Source: Neomesorhizobium sp963726065 (GTDB lineage: Bacteria; Pseudomonadota; Alphaproteobacteria; Rhizobiales; Rhizobiaceae). From it: 64,000 nt of DNA. The notes under the pieces were generated by a model, which saw nothing but the letters and a program-made list of their open reading frames with translations, had not been told where the DNA came from and did not search any database. Positions within the stretch are counted from its first letter, which is position 1. Every line of letters begins with the position of its first letter. Where the stretch lies: NCBI GenBank assembly GCA_963726065.1, contig CAVSAU010000015.1, positions 1-64,000 of the forward strand. Reading direction: 5' to 3'. Both the position numbers and the translations under genes were made by a program. Shown here piece after piece: positions 52,839-62,214 of this stretch.

Positions 52839-55456
52839 TTGCGCATCATCTCCAATGGGCCGCCATTGATCAAAGTGGTTACGTCGATCAGCGCGCGGGG
52901 CGTGTCGAGCCCGGGCGGGCAGATCAGGTAATGTGGCGTCCAGACCGGATCGAACTTGTTCTTGAACGCCCGCAAGCCGTCGAAATTGTAGAGATCGGCG
53001 CCACGCCGGTAGAGGAACGAGCCGAAGCGGTTCCATCGCGAGGCGAGCCGGCTGTCGGACAGGCCCGACAGCGGGGCGGCGCCCAGATTGAACCAGCGAA
53101 AGCCTTCATCGCGCGCCGCGAGCAGCAGCCGGGCAAAAAGCGCTTCCATCGTGGCGGCCGGCGCGCCCGGCCTGGAGCGCATCAAATCGACGCTGAACTC
53201 TTCGAGGTCGCCGCTGCGCCAGACATTGGCGAAAGCGACTATCTCGTCGCCCTTGCGCATGACGGCGCAATCGAAGTGCCGGACGTAGTCCTCGTCGAAG
53301 AAACCGAGCGAAAAACCCTTCTCTTTGCCACCCTTGCCTTCCAGCCATGCATCCGACACCGCCCGCAATTCCTGCAGCATCGCCGGCACGCGAGCCTTGT
53401 CCACGATCTCGAAGACGAGCCCGTCCTTCTCGGCACGGCGCGCTGCGTAACGCAATGGCTGGCGGCGGGGGCCTTCGAGGGAGAATTGGGCAAGGTCGAC
53501 GCGCGCGACCTCGCCGAGCTTGAGTGCGATGAGCCCCATGTCGAGAAACAGCGGCAGGCTGTCGGAGCCGACTTCGTAGAAGACCGTGCGAGCGGCGAGC
53601 CGGTCGGCCATCTCCCGGAAAGACCAGGCGAGCTCGACGCGGGTGTCGGGATCGCCGACGGGTTCCCCCATTGCGATCAGGCTGCCGCCGGAGCGCGCGT
53701 ACATGAGGAAACCGCGGTCGCCTGGCGCCATCAGGAACTGCTTGTCGCCAAGCAGGGCGAGCGCTGCCGACGTGTCATGGGCGTGGGCGACCAAACCAGG
53801 GACGGCCGGTGGTATCGTCTCGGCCACACGCTTACGATCGGCGCGGTTGTGGATGGCGGTATCGAACGCGACGGCAGCGATAACCAGCGCGACCATGACG
53901 GCGGCGCGCAGGAAACGCGGCGCATCGGCCTGCAGTTCGAACTGCCACCAGAGAACGTTCGAATATTCGACATGGCGATAGACGAAGAGGCCGATCCAGA
54001 GCGCTACCAGCGCTGTCGTGCCGACGCTCGCCAGCCATCCCCAGGAGAGATCGACAATTCGGCTGTCGCTGCCGCGGTAGAAGGAGTCGCGGAAGACGAC
54101 AAGCGCGACCGAGAGCAGGCAGAGCAGCATTGCTTCTTCCCAGTCGAAACCCTTGAAGATCGACAGCACGGCGCCGCAGCCGAACAGGATGAGGGCTGCG
54201 ACCCAGGCGCGTCTCAGACGCCTTCCGAGCCCCCGCGCGACGATCAGCATGGCGACGGCCACAAAGCTTGCGCCCAGATGCGACAGCTCGATGAAGGGCA
54301 AGGGGATGAAATCCGCCAGGAATTCGAGCCGGTCGGAAACCGCGGGAGTAGCCGTCGAAAACAAAAGAATGATGCCGCCGAGGAATGTGATGCCCGCCGA
54401 AACGGGCGGCACCAGCGGCTCGAGCAGCCGCGCGGTGGTGCGCACGCCTTTGCCGACATGTTCGCGATGGCGGATGATCTCGGATACGATGAGCCCCAGT
54501 GTCGCGACCAGGAAGGGCAGCAGCGTATAGATGGCGCGGTAGGCGAGCAGGGCCGCCAGCGCCTCGGTGTTGCGGCCGATGCCGAGCGCCGCGATGATCG
54601 TCGCCTCGAATGCGCCCAGGCCTCCGGGCGAATGGCTGGCGATGCCGACGACGGTGGCCAGCACGAAGATCAGGGCAAAGACGATCGGGCCGGTCGTCAC
54701 CGTGTCGGGCATCAGCACATAGAGGGTTGCGGCGGCAGCCGAAATGTCGACTATGCCGGCGGCGATCTGGATCATTGCGCCGCGCGAGCTTGGCAGGCGC
54801 GCCGAAACCTTTCCAATTGTCAGCGTGCGCTCGCCGCCGGAAAGCCAGAAAATGAAAAGCGCCATGCCGCCCACGATGGCCGCGCCGAGCGCGATATCGA
54901 TGCCGGGGCCAGGTTGCGACAGCCACGGCAGGTCTTGCGGATCGGCAAGCAGCGCAATGCCGACGAGAACAGCGAATGCCATCCAGATCGAAAGCCAGGA
55001 GGTTCCGATGATGCGGCCGATGTCCTGGACCGGGATGCCCTCGGCCGCGTAGATGCGATAGCGCAGCGCGCCGCCGGTGAGCAGCGAGAAACCGAGCGCA
55101 TTGGAGACGGCATAGCCGGCTGCGCCCGCCATTGCCGAAACACGCCACGGAATGCGCCCGCGCGCCACCGTTTCAACCGCCACCACGTCGTAAAGGGCGA
55201 TGGCGGCGAAACTCAGCGCCGTGAAGCCTATCGCATAGGCCAGATGGAGGGTGGGAATCTGTCCGACAGCGTCGAACACGCCCGACAGCGAAATGCCATG
55301 TATCAGCTGGCGCAGCACATACACCGCGATGGCGACAATGGCGACGCCGAGGACGGGCAACAGGAAACGTTGCGCGGGAAATCCCGTCCGCCTGGCTGTG
55401 GCCGGTTCGTCGTCACGACCCGCTATTGCGGCTGAGGATCGTTCGGCAGTGGACAT
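52835..55456 (-). CDS. lpiA: MprF/LpiA lysyl-phosphatidylglycerol synthase and flippase
   Basis: 873 residues from the ATG at 55456. The N-terminal half has about 14 hydrophobic segments forming the flippase domain (SNALGFSLLTGGALRYRIY, GIASHSPGGLGAFEATI). The C-terminal soluble domain (from about 560) transfers lysine from tRNA to phosphatidylglycerol: GDRGFLMYARSGGSLIAMG and FNLGAAPLSGL. Lysine modification makes the membrane less negative and gives acid and cationic-peptide resistance. It is co-translated with acvB and divergent from sqdB. Confidence 0.93.
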   Translation of the reverse strand: MSTAERSSAAIAGRDDEPATARRTGFPAQRFLLPVLGVAIVAIAVYVLRQLIHGISLSGVFDAVGQIPTLHLAYAIGFTALSFAAIALYDVVAVETVARGRIPWRVSAMAGAAGYAVSNALGFSLLTGGALRYRIYAAEGIPVQDIGRIIGTSWLSIWMAFAVLVGIALLADPQDLPWLSQPGPGIDIALGAAIVGGMALFIFWLSGGERTLTIGKVSARLPSSRGAMIQIAAGIVDISAAAATLYVLMPDTVTTGPIVFALIFVLATVVGIASHSPGGLGAFEATIIAALGIGRNTEALAALLAYRAIYTLLPFLVATLGLIVSEIIRHREHVGKGVRTTARLLEPLVPPVSAGITFLGGIILLFSTATPAVSDRLEFLADFIPLPFIELSHLGASFVAVAMLIVARGLGRRLRRAWVAALILFGCGAVLSIFKGFDWEEAMLLCLLSVALVVFRDSFYRGSDSRIVDLSWGWLASVGTTALVALWIGLFVYRHVEYSNVLWWQFELQADAPRFLRAAVMVALVIAAVAFDTAIHNRADRKRVAETIPPAVPGLVAHAHDTSAALALLGDKQFLMAPGDRGFLMYARSGGSLIAMGEPVGDPDTRVELAWSFREMADRLAARTVFYEVGSDSLPLFLDMGLIALKLGEVARVDLAQFSLEGPRRQPLRYAARRAEKDGLVFEIVDKARVPAMLQELRAVSDAWLEGKGGKEKGFSLGFFDEDYVRHFDCAVMRKGDEIVAFANVWRSGDLEEFSVDLMRSRPGAPAATMEALFARLLLAARDEGFRWFNLGAAPLSGLSDSRLASRWNRFGSFLYRRGADLYNFDGLRAFKNKFDPVWTPHYLICPPGLDTPRALIDVTTLINGGPLEMMRK

Positions 55457-55598
55457 GGCTTGAACATCGATCGATGCAGCAGATTTCACGGCTCTCTGCT
55501 CCCCGATCAAGGCTGGATTTCGACAACATCGCAGCGAAATGAAGTATGTTTGAGATATGTTCCGGCTGTCGTGCGGCGGTTCATTGGTATTTCATTTC

Positions 55599-55616
55599 TG
55601 TCACAAATGTCGGATA
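55599..55616 (+). promoter_or_regulatory. Possible Pho box upstream of sqdB
   Basis: CTGTCACAAATGTCGGAT matches 13 of 18 positions of the PhoB consensus CTGTCATAAATCTGTCAT. A further CTGTCG lies 32 bases upstream at 55567. Sulfolipid genes are phosphate-starvation induced in related bacteria, so a PhoB site is expected; not proved. Confidence 0.45.
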
Positions 55617-55654
55617 TCCGATGCTGGCCGGGCGGCATTGAGCGGAGTGATTCG

Positions 55655-56875
55655 ATGAAGATTGCGGTTCTCGGTGGGGACGGTTTCGTTGGCTGGCCAA
55701 CCTCTCTCCATCTCTCCGACCAGGGCCACGAGATCCACATTCTCGACAATCTGTCGCGGCGCTGGATCGATACGGAACTCGGGGTGCAGTCGCTGACGCC
55801 GATGGATTCGATCCAGGAACGCACCCGCATCTGGCATCAGGAGACCGGGCGTCGCATCCATTTCCACCTGATAGACCTGGCGCGCGACTACGAAGTTTTG
55901 AAGCGCTGGCTCGGTGACAACCGTCCGGACGCCGTCATCCATTTCGCCGAACAGCGAGCGGCACCCTATTCGATGAAAAGCGACCGCCACAAGAATTACA
56001 CGGTCAACAACAACGTCAACGCCACCCACAACCTGCTCAATGCGATGGTCGAGCTCGATCTCGACGCCCATCTCGTCCATCTCGGCACGATGGGTGTCTA
56101 CGGCTATTCGACGGTCGGCGCGGCGATCCCGGAAGGCTATCTGCCGGTCGGCATCGAAACAATCGATGGCGAGACGGTGACGCAGGATATCCTCTATCCG
56201 GCCAACCCCGGCTCGATCTACCACATGACCAAGTGCCTGGATCAGCTGCTCTTCCAGTTCTACGCCAAGAACGATGGCCTCAGGATAACCGACCTGCACC
56301 AGGGCATCGTCTGGGGCACGCACACGGAGCAGACGAAACGGCATGTGCAGTTGATCAACCGGTTCGATTACGACGGCGACTATGGCACCGTGCTCAACCG
56401 CTTCCTGATCCAGGCGGCCATTGGCTATCCGCTGACAGTACATGGCACCGGTGGCCAGACGCGCGCCTTCATCCATATTCAGGATTCCGTGCGCTGCATC
56501 GAACTGGCGCTGAAGAATGCCCCGAAACGCGGGGAAAAGGTCAAGATCTTCAACCAGATGACCGAAACGCACCGGGTGCGCGACCTGGCCGAACTGGTTG
56601 CCGGCATGGCCGGCGCCAAGGTCGCCTACCTGCCCAATCCGCGCAAGGAAGCCGCCGAGAACGATCTCGTGGTGCATAACGAGCAGTTCCTCGAACTCGG
56701 CCTTGAACCGATCACGCTGGAGACAGGACTGCTCGCGGAGGTGGTCGACGTGGCGAAGAAATACGCCTATCGCGTCGACCGTAACCGCGTGCCGGCAGTT
56801 TCGGCCTGGACCAAGGATATCGCGGCCACCATCGAGCGCGATCCAGAGGGCAAGCGGCTGAAGAGCGTGGGGTAG
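55655..56875 (+). CDS. sqdB: UDP-sulfoquinovose synthase
   Basis: 406 residues from the ATG at 55655. Rossmann motif GGDGFVGWPTSLHL, TMGVYG with the catalytic threonine and YHMTKC with the Tyr/Lys pair identify SqdB in the short-chain dehydrogenase/epimerase superfamily. It makes UDP-sulfoquinovose from UDP-glucose and sulfite for the sulfolipid SQDG. First gene of sqdB-sqdD-sqdC; the next start lies two bases past its stop. Confidence 0.96.
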   Translation: MKIAVLGGDGFVGWPTSLHLSDQGHEIHILDNLSRRWIDTELGVQSLTPMDSIQERTRIWHQETGRRIHFHLIDLARDYEVLKRWLGDNRPDAVIHFAEQRAAPYSMKSDRHKNYTVNNNVNATHNLLNAMVELDLDAHLVHLGTMGVYGYSTVGAAIPEGYLPVGIETIDGETVTQDILYPANPGSIYHMTKCLDQLLFQFYAKNDGLRITDLHQGIVWGTHTEQTKRHVQLINRFDYDGDYGTVLNRFLIQAAIGYPLTVHGTGGQTRAFIHIQDSVRCIELALKNAPKRGEKVKIFNQMTETHRVRDLAELVAGMAGAKVAYLPNPRKEAAENDLVVHNEQFLELGLEPITLETGLLAEVVDVAKKYAYRVDRNRVPAVSAWTKDIAATIERDPEGKRLKSVG

Positions 56876-56877
56876 GC

Positions 56878-57708
56878 TTGGCGCTTACCGTCTCCCCATC
56901 CCACGCCTATGTGACACTCGTCACCAATCGCGACTATGCGATGGGTGCGCTGGCGCTGGTCCGCTCCCTGCGCTTGACCGGCACGCAGGCGGATATCGTC
57001 GTTTTGCATACAGGTGGCGTGGTCACCGAAGATTTGATGTCGCTGGCCGGCCTAGGCGCCAGATTAATCCCAGCGGCACTGCTGCCGACATCGGATGCCT
57101 TCAACGAACGGCATGCACGCGCCAGGCTGCATGCCGAAGCGCCATTCACCAAGGGCAACAAGCCGGCTTTCCACACGCCGCTCGACAATTTCGCCAAGCT
57201 GCGCCTCTGGCAACTGACCGAATACGAAAAATGCGTGTTCATCGACGCTGACGCGCTTGTGCTGAAGAACATCGACAGGCTGTTGGGCTATCCCGAATTC
57301 TCGGCCGCGCCTAATGTCTATGAATCGCTGGCGGATTTTCACCGGCTGAATTCCGGGGTGTTCGTCGCCGCGCCGTCGGAAGCGACGTTCGCAGCGATGC
57401 TTGAAAAGCTCGACCGGCCCGGCGCTTTCTGGAAGCGCACCGACCAGAGTTTCCTGCAGGAATTCTTCCCGGACTGGCATGGCCTGCCGGTGTTTTCCAA
57501 CATGCTGCAATATGTCTGGTTCAACCTGCCGGAATTGTGGGATTGGAAGTCGATCGCCGTCGTGCACTACCAGTATGAAAAGCCGTGGGAAAGGGATCAT
57601 CCGAAAGCGGAAAAGCTCAAGCCGCTAATCGATCTCTGGCACGCTTTTCACAACGGCGAAGGCATCCCCGACATCGCCAGCCTGGACAATCCGGCGTCCG
57701 CCAGATGA
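56878..57708 (+). CDS. sqdD: SqdD-like glycosyltransferase (family 8 fold)
   Basis: 276 residues from the TTG at 56878; no ATG is available. VTLVTNRDYAMGALALVRSL opens it, DADALVL is the DxD-type metal motif, and FNSGVF-like LNSGVFVAAPS follows, as in glycogenin-type enzymes. In Sinorhizobium sqdD is part of sqdBDC and is a likely sulfoquinovosyl transferase. Its stop overlaps the sqdC start (ATGA). Confidence 0.9.
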   Translation: MALTVSPSHAYVTLVTNRDYAMGALALVRSLRLTGTQADIVVLHTGGVVTEDLMSLAGLGARLIPAALLPTSDAFNERHARARLHAEAPFTKGNKPAFHTPLDNFAKLRLWQLTEYEKCVFIDADALVLKNIDRLLGYPEFSAAPNVYESLADFHRLNSGVFVAAPSEATFAAMLEKLDRPGAFWKRTDQSFLQEFFPDWHGLPVFSNMLQYVWFNLPELWDWKSIAVVHYQYEKPWERDHPKAEKLKPLIDLWHAFHNGEGIPDIASLDNPASAR

Positions 57709-58610
57709 CGTCGACGCTGGTTTCCGGCGGCGCCGGTTTCGTTGGCCGCTTCATCGTCGAAAACCTGCTGGCGGCAGGGCATGCAGTCACCGTTATGGGG
57801 CGCAACGCACCACCGGAGGGCTTCTTCTCGGCGCCGGTGCGTTTTGTCGAAGGGACGCTAGACCCGTCGCGCGACCAGTCCGCTGCTTTCGATGGCATCG
57901 ATTGCTTCATTCACGCCGCCTTCGATCATGTGGCGGGAAAATACCGAGGCGGGGAGGGCGACGACGCGATCGGCTTTCGCTTCCGCAACCGGGACGGTTC
58001 GGCGGCACTGTTCGCGGCCGCGAAAGCGCGCGGCGTCAAGCGGGTGGTCTTCCTCTCGAGCCGCGCCGTTTATGGCGCCCAGCCTGCCGTCGCAGTGCTC
58101 GATGAAGAGACGCCGCCGCATCCCGATACGCTCTACAGCCAGGTAAAACTGGCGAGCGAAGAAGATCTGAAGGCCATGAGCGGGGCAGGCTTCTGTGGTG
58201 TCAGCCTGCGCGTCACCGGCGTTTATGGACCGGGCGGCATCGGCCGAGAGCACAAATGGGCCGATCTCTTCCGCGACTATCTCGACGGCCGGCCGATATC
58301 GCCGCGCGCGGGAACCGAAGTTCACGGCGATGATGTCGGCAGTGCGGTGCGATTGATGCTTGAGGCGCCCGAACCGGAGGTGTCGGGCGAAATCTTCAAT
58401 GTCTCGGACCTGCTGGTCGACCGCCACGATCTGCTGTCGATGCTTCGCGATGGCGTCGGAAGTTCGCATCCGTTGCCGGACCGCGCCGACCATTCCGCTG
58501 CGAATGTCATGGCCACCGCGAAGATACAGGCGCTTGGCTGGCGTCCCGGCGGCAGCGCATCGCTGGAAAACTTCGTCCGGTCGCAAGCGACCGGTCGGCA
58601 GCCGTCTTGA
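57705..58610 (+). CDS. sqdC: SqdC-like NAD-dependent epimerase/dehydratase
   Basis: 301 residues from the ATG at 57705. GGAGFVGRFIVENLLAAGHAV is the nucleotide-binding loop; SSRAVYG and YSQVK are the catalytic Ser and Tyr-x-x-x-Lys. It is the third gene of the sulfolipid operon. SqdC belongs to the same superfamily as SqdB; its exact step in SQDG synthesis is not settled. Confidence 0.88.
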   Translation: MTSTLVSGGAGFVGRFIVENLLAAGHAVTVMGRNAPPEGFFSAPVRFVEGTLDPSRDQSAAFDGIDCFIHAAFDHVAGKYRGGEGDDAIGFRFRNRDGSAALFAAAKARGVKRVVFLSSRAVYGAQPAVAVLDEETPPHPDTLYSQVKLASEEDLKAMSGAGFCGVSLRVTGVYGPGGIGREHKWADLFRDYLDGRPISPRAGTEVHGDDVGSAVRLMLEAPEPEVSGEIFNVSDLLVDRHDLLSMLRDGVGSSHPLPDRADHSAANVMATAKIQALGWRPGGSASLENFVRSQATGRQPS

Positions 58611-58692
58611 GGCGCTGGTGGAGCGAATTTGACATTTGAATCCCGCTTAAGGGAGCGGCATGCAGATGTCGGAATCGGACCACAGCCTTGCC

Positions 58693-60174
58693 TCAGCTGG
58701 CGCGGCGGCGGTTTGAGCCGTTGGTCCGCCTGCCGCCGCCTCTCGCTGCATCGGCAATCGTGGCGCCGCCGACTTCCGGCGTGCCGGTCGCCTCACGCTG
58801 CCTTGCCTTGGCGACGCGGTAAAGCCGCTCGAATGGCAGCAACTCCTTTATACGGTCGTTGAGCGTGGCGATCTCGGCGCGCAGGTCTTCGCATTCCTGC
58901 TTGTGAATATCGAGTTGCATCTGCTCCGAAGCCTGCTGGAGCGAAAGCTGCGAAATGTTGGCGCTGGCTGCGGAAAGATGCAGCTTGTCGCTTTCGTTCT
59001 CCTTGCGGAGTGCCGCGAGCTTCTGTTCGGCGACCTGCCGTTCGGCCAGGGCGTCGCTCAATTGCACCTTCAGCCGCGCGACATCGTTTGCGGTTTCAGC
59101 CCGCTCGTCGGCCGCCAATTCGAGCCGCGACTGCAGGTTCTGGATTTCCGCCTTCAGTCCGCGCATTTCGGCTGCGGCGCGCTGCGCCTCGGAGTCCCGT
59201 TCCGCGTCGGCATTGCGGGCGGCTTCGAGCATTTCGGCCTGCTTCATCTGCGCGCCTTCATGGACTTTCTGGAGCCGCATGACCTCCTTTTCGCTCTTGG
59301 CGAGCGTGGCGAGCAGTTCGGAATAGCGCGAGGCCTCGTTGGCATGGATCGTCGAAATCTCGTCCAGCTTGCGGCGCGCCTCGGCTTCGCGCTTAAGCGC
59401 GTTGTCGAGGTCGATCGAGAGATTGACGTGTTTTTCGCGCAGCACCTCGTTTTCGCGCAGCCGCCGCTCCGCCTCGACGGTCCTTGTCGACAGGGTCTTC
59501 ACCAGATCGCCCAGTTCGGACTCGTTGCGCGATATCGTGTTGGTCGCTTCGACCAGTTCCAGTTTTGCCGCCGAAAGCGCGTTGCGCAGGTTTTCCTTGT
59601 CCTGGAGCAGGGCGGTTTCACGATACTGCAGCATTTCGACGGCGTTATCGCGCTCCTGCTGCCGCCGGCCGGCTTCGTGAAGCTGGTCGAGCAGCTTCCT
59701 GTTTTCGGCCATCAGCGTGGCGTTGGTGAATTCCTGCTCGTTGGCGCGATGGATGTCTGAGTGAATGATGTTGAAGAATTCGCGGGTCAGGTGATGCGAT
59801 GTGGTAACTTCGGCCACTTTCGCATTGATTTCCTGCAGACATTGCTGCGCGTCGTGGTAGAGCTCGTCGAACGACGACAGGGCCGCCAGCCGGTTTTGCG
59901 TGTGCGAGGTCAGACGCCGCGCAGGCGGCACCTTTTCATCGATCGGTTCGCTTTCCTCCGGCTCGGCATCCTCGTCGCCGGCCAGCAGCTCCTCCACGGA
60001 AATCAAATTGTCTTCCAGCGAATCCGAAGCTTCCGCCTCTTCCGTGGCCTCGGCTGTCGGTTCGATATCTTCCATGAAAAGGCTCTCGTCGAGAGCTTCC
60101 GCCATCTCGTCCTGCAATTCCTCGAAAGCTTTGTCCACCTTTTCGCCGCGTTTCATGAGACCCATGAAATTCAT
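58693..60174 (-). CDS. Long coiled-coil protein of unknown function
   Basis: 493 residues. An acidic N-terminal region (residues 15-80, many Asp/Glu) is followed by continuous heptad coiled coil from about 125 to 450 (LMAENRKLLDQLHEAG, TVEAERRLRENEVLREKH, LQSRLELAADERAET), and a basic tail rich in Arg and Gly. No membrane segment or enzyme motif. It looks like a filament or scaffold protein, broadly crescentin-like in composition, but I cannot name a family. Transcribed alone, opposite to the sulfolipid operon. Confidence 0.8.
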   Translation of the reverse strand: MNFMGLMKRGEKVDKAFEELQDEMAEALDESLFMEDIEPTAEATEEAEASDSLEDNLISVEELLAGDEDAEPEESEPIDEKVPPARRLTSHTQNRLAALSSFDELYHDAQQCLQEINAKVAEVTTSHHLTREFFNIIHSDIHRANEQEFTNATLMAENRKLLDQLHEAGRRQQERDNAVEMLQYRETALLQDKENLRNALSAAKLELVEATNTISRNESELGDLVKTLSTRTVEAERRLRENEVLREKHVNLSIDLDNALKREAEARRKLDEISTIHANEASRYSELLATLAKSEKEVMRLQKVHEGAQMKQAEMLEAARNADAERDSEAQRAAAEMRGLKAEIQNLQSRLELAADERAETANDVARLKVQLSDALAERQVAEQKLAALRKENESDKLHLSAASANISQLSLQQASEQMQLDIHKQECEDLRAEIATLNDRIKELLPFERLYRVAKARQREATGTPEVGGATIADAARGGGRRTNGSNRRRAS

Positions 60175-60373
60175 GACTGGTACCCCGCGTTAACGAACTA
60201 AGCACTCTCTCTTCATTGTTTGGTAACCTATCTTAACATCGGGGCATTCCCGTGGGGAAGCGTCCTTGAAGCATCAAAACTAAGTATAGTAAATCGCTGT
60301 GTTTTTGGTTGTCGCAACTCACTTTTTGCGAAAATGTATTGATTTCGATTTTAAGAAATTTGTTCTAATCCCA
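60175..60373. other. AT-rich region upstream of the probable 6S RNA
   Basis: Holds the promoter of the coiled-coil gene (minus strand) and presumably of the 6S RNA. TTGATT and TTCTAAT-like hexamers near 60339-60367 could form the RNA promoter; not certain. Confidence 0.4.
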
Positions 60374-60525
60374 ATTTGCCCCTGCTGTCGCCAGCCGGGA
60401 TGCGCGTGCCTGACGACTTCTTTATCCTTGCCGTCTCCGGTAGTGCGTGGATGCGGCTTGGCGTCAAAGTTGTCCTGGCCGTCGTTTCAAGGAAGGTGTC
60501 TCGCGGCTCCAAGCACTAGCTTTGT
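60374..60525 (+). ncRNA. ssrS: Probable 6S RNA
   Basis: The 376-base gap before the 5-formyltetrahydrofolate cyclo-ligase gene is the usual 6S RNA locus (ssrS-ygfA synteny). The GC-rich tract here can fold as one long interrupted hairpin: GCCAG (60390) with CTGGC (60475), GACGACTT (60412-60419) with AAGTTGTC (60467-60474), and GCCG (60430) with CGGC (60454) at the tip. A large asymmetric central bubble on the 5' side is as in 6S. Ends are approximate and the outer stem is weak in my reading. Confidence 0.55.
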
Positions 60526-60550
60526 TTTGAAAGATTGAGGGGCGACAATC

Positions 60551-61216
60551 ATGTCCGATACCGATGACGAGCAGGAAAGGGGTAGGGCGGACTATGCTTC
60601 GCCGCCATGCTTCATGCACGAATTGCAGCCGGGTTTGTCGACGAATGCGCCAAGCGATCCCCTGGCGCGAGCCGATGTCATGCGCTGGCGCAAAGCCGAA
60701 CGGGAACGTCTCATCGCCGCCCGGCTGGCGATCCCCGCGGATGAACGCGCTGCCATGGCGCGCCGCATCGCGGATGGGCTCGACAAAACCATCGGCAGTG
60801 TTTCCAGCCATTTGATCAGTCTTTATTGGCCCTTTCGCGGGGAGCCGGACCTGCGGCCCTGGATGGAAACAGTGTTCCAGCGAGGCGGCAGCATCGCCTT
60901 GCCGGTGGTGATCGAGAAGGGTCAGCCGCTGATCTTCCGCGCCTGGCGCCAGGGCGACAAGCTCGAAAAGGGGGTCTGGAACATTCCGGTTCCCGCCGCC
61001 GGCCAGCCCGTGCAGCCGACGGTCGTGATCGCGCCCCTCGTCGGTTTTGATCCGGGCAAATACCGGCTGGGCTATGGCGGCGGGTTTTTCGACCGCACCC
61101 TGGCCGCGATGTCCGCCAGGCCGCTGGTGATCGGCGTGGGCTACAGGATGGCGGCAATCGCAACGATCTACCCGCAGCCGCACGACATCCCGATGAGCGC
61201 GATCGTCACGGACTAG
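60551..61216 (+). CDS. 5-formyltetrahydrofolate cyclo-ligase
   Basis: 221 residues from the ATG at 60551, after GAGGGG. RWRKAERERLIAARLAIP (substrate-binding arginine/lysines), LISLYWPFRGEPDLRPWM and the signature PGKYRLGYGGGFFDRTL place it in the family (ygfA/MTHFS). It converts 5-formyl-THF to 5,10-methenyl-THF with ATP. The first 40 residues form an extension not seen in short homologues. It follows the probable 6S RNA. Confidence 0.92.
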   Translation: MSDTDDEQERGRADYASPPCFMHELQPGLSTNAPSDPLARADVMRWRKAERERLIAARLAIPADERAAMARRIADGLDKTIGSVSSHLISLYWPFRGEPDLRPWMETVFQRGGSIALPVVIEKGQPLIFRAWRQGDKLEKGVWNIPVPAAGQPVQPTVVIAPLVGFDPGKYRLGYGGGFFDRTLAAMSARPLVIGVGYRMAAIATIYPQPHDIPMSAIVTD

Positions 61217-61245
61217 GCTTTGCGCAGTGCTGTAGCACGAGCCGG

Positions 61246-62214
61246 TCAGGAAACGCGGGCGATGGGGATTACCACCAGAGCGGTAATCCTGGCTCCTCGC
61301 ACGACAGTCAGCTCGACCTTCTTGCCGATGCGTTCGCCATCGAGCAGCCGGATCAGATCGTCGACGCCGGTGACGGGATGTCCGTCGACCGAAAGGATCA
61401 GGTCGCCGACCGCGACACCAGCCTGAGCCGCCGGCCCGGCGGTCTCCATGCTGCGGACCCGCAAGGCGCTGGCGGTTGCGAGGCGGGCTGCCAGGGCCGC
61501 ACGCCTCGGCAATGGCACCGTGTCAGCCGAAATGCCGACAAAGGCGCGCCGTACCCGCCCGTGGCGCATGATTTCCGAGACCACGAAGCGGGCGGTGTTG
61601 GCGGCGACAGCGAATGCGATGCCCTGCGCGCCCTGGATTACGGCGGTGTTGATGCCGATCACCTTGCCGTTGGTCGCCACCAGCGGACCGCCCGAATTGC
61701 CGGGATTGAGCGCAGCGTCTGTCTGGATGACGTCGTCGATCAGCCGTCCTGTCGAGGCCCGCATGCTGCGGCCAAGGGCCGAAACCACGCCCGCCGTGAC
61801 GGTCCAATCGAAGCCGAGCGGGTTGCCGATCGCGATGGCGATCTGGCCGCGGCGCAGCGACTTGCTGTCGCCGAGTTCGGCTACAGCAGAAAAATTCGAA
61901 TTGGCGCGAAGCAGGGCGATGTCGGTGTCGGGGTCGCGGCCGAGCACGCGTGCGTCGGCTGTCGAGCCATCCGGGACCATGACCTTCACCGTGTTTGCCT
62001 GGCCAACGACATGGCTGTTGGTGACGACCAGCCCGTCGGAGGAAATGACCACGCCCGAACCGAGGCCCGCGCTGCGGCCGGCTGGCGTCTCGACGCGGCA
62101 GACCGCCGGGCCCACCGTTTCCATGGCGTCTGCGACCGACGACGAGTAGGCGTCGAGCAATGGCCCGTCGCTGAGGTTTTCGGAATTGTCAGCGTTGTCC
62201 GCTCGGTCAAGCAT
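61246..62214 (-). CDS. HtrA/DegP-like serine protease without a signal peptide
   Basis: 322 residues from the ATG at 62214. The trypsin fold has the full triad: H68 in VTNSHVVG, D98 in DPDTDIALL and S174 in NPGNSGGPLV. A single PDZ domain follows (GVAVGDLILSVDGHPVTGVDDLIRLL). The N-terminus (LDRADNADNSENLSDGPLLDAY) is polar and has no signal sequence or membrane anchor, unlike DegP, DegQ or DegS, so it is probably cytoplasmic. It is divergent from a catalytically dead homologue. Confidence 0.9.
   Translation of the reverse strand: MLDRADNADNSENLSDGPLLDAYSSSVADAMETVGPAVCRVETPAGRSAGLGSGVVISSDGLVVTNSHVVGQANTVKVMVPDGSTADARVLGRDPDTDIALLRANSNFSAVAELGDSKSLRRGQIAIAIGNPLGFDWTVTAGVVSALGRSMRASTGRLIDDVIQTDAALNPGNSGGPLVATNGKVIGINTAVIQGAQGIAFAVAANTARFVVSEIMRHGRVRRAFVGISADTVPLPRRAALAARLATASALRVRSMETAGPAAQAGVAVGDLILSVDGHPVTGVDDLIRLLDGERIGKKVELTVVRGARITALVVIPIARVS

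Noticed and set aside
52931..55435. An 834-codon plus-strand open frame
   Set aside because: Antisense to mprF; low-complexity His/Arg/Gln/Asp composition is typical of a shadow frame.
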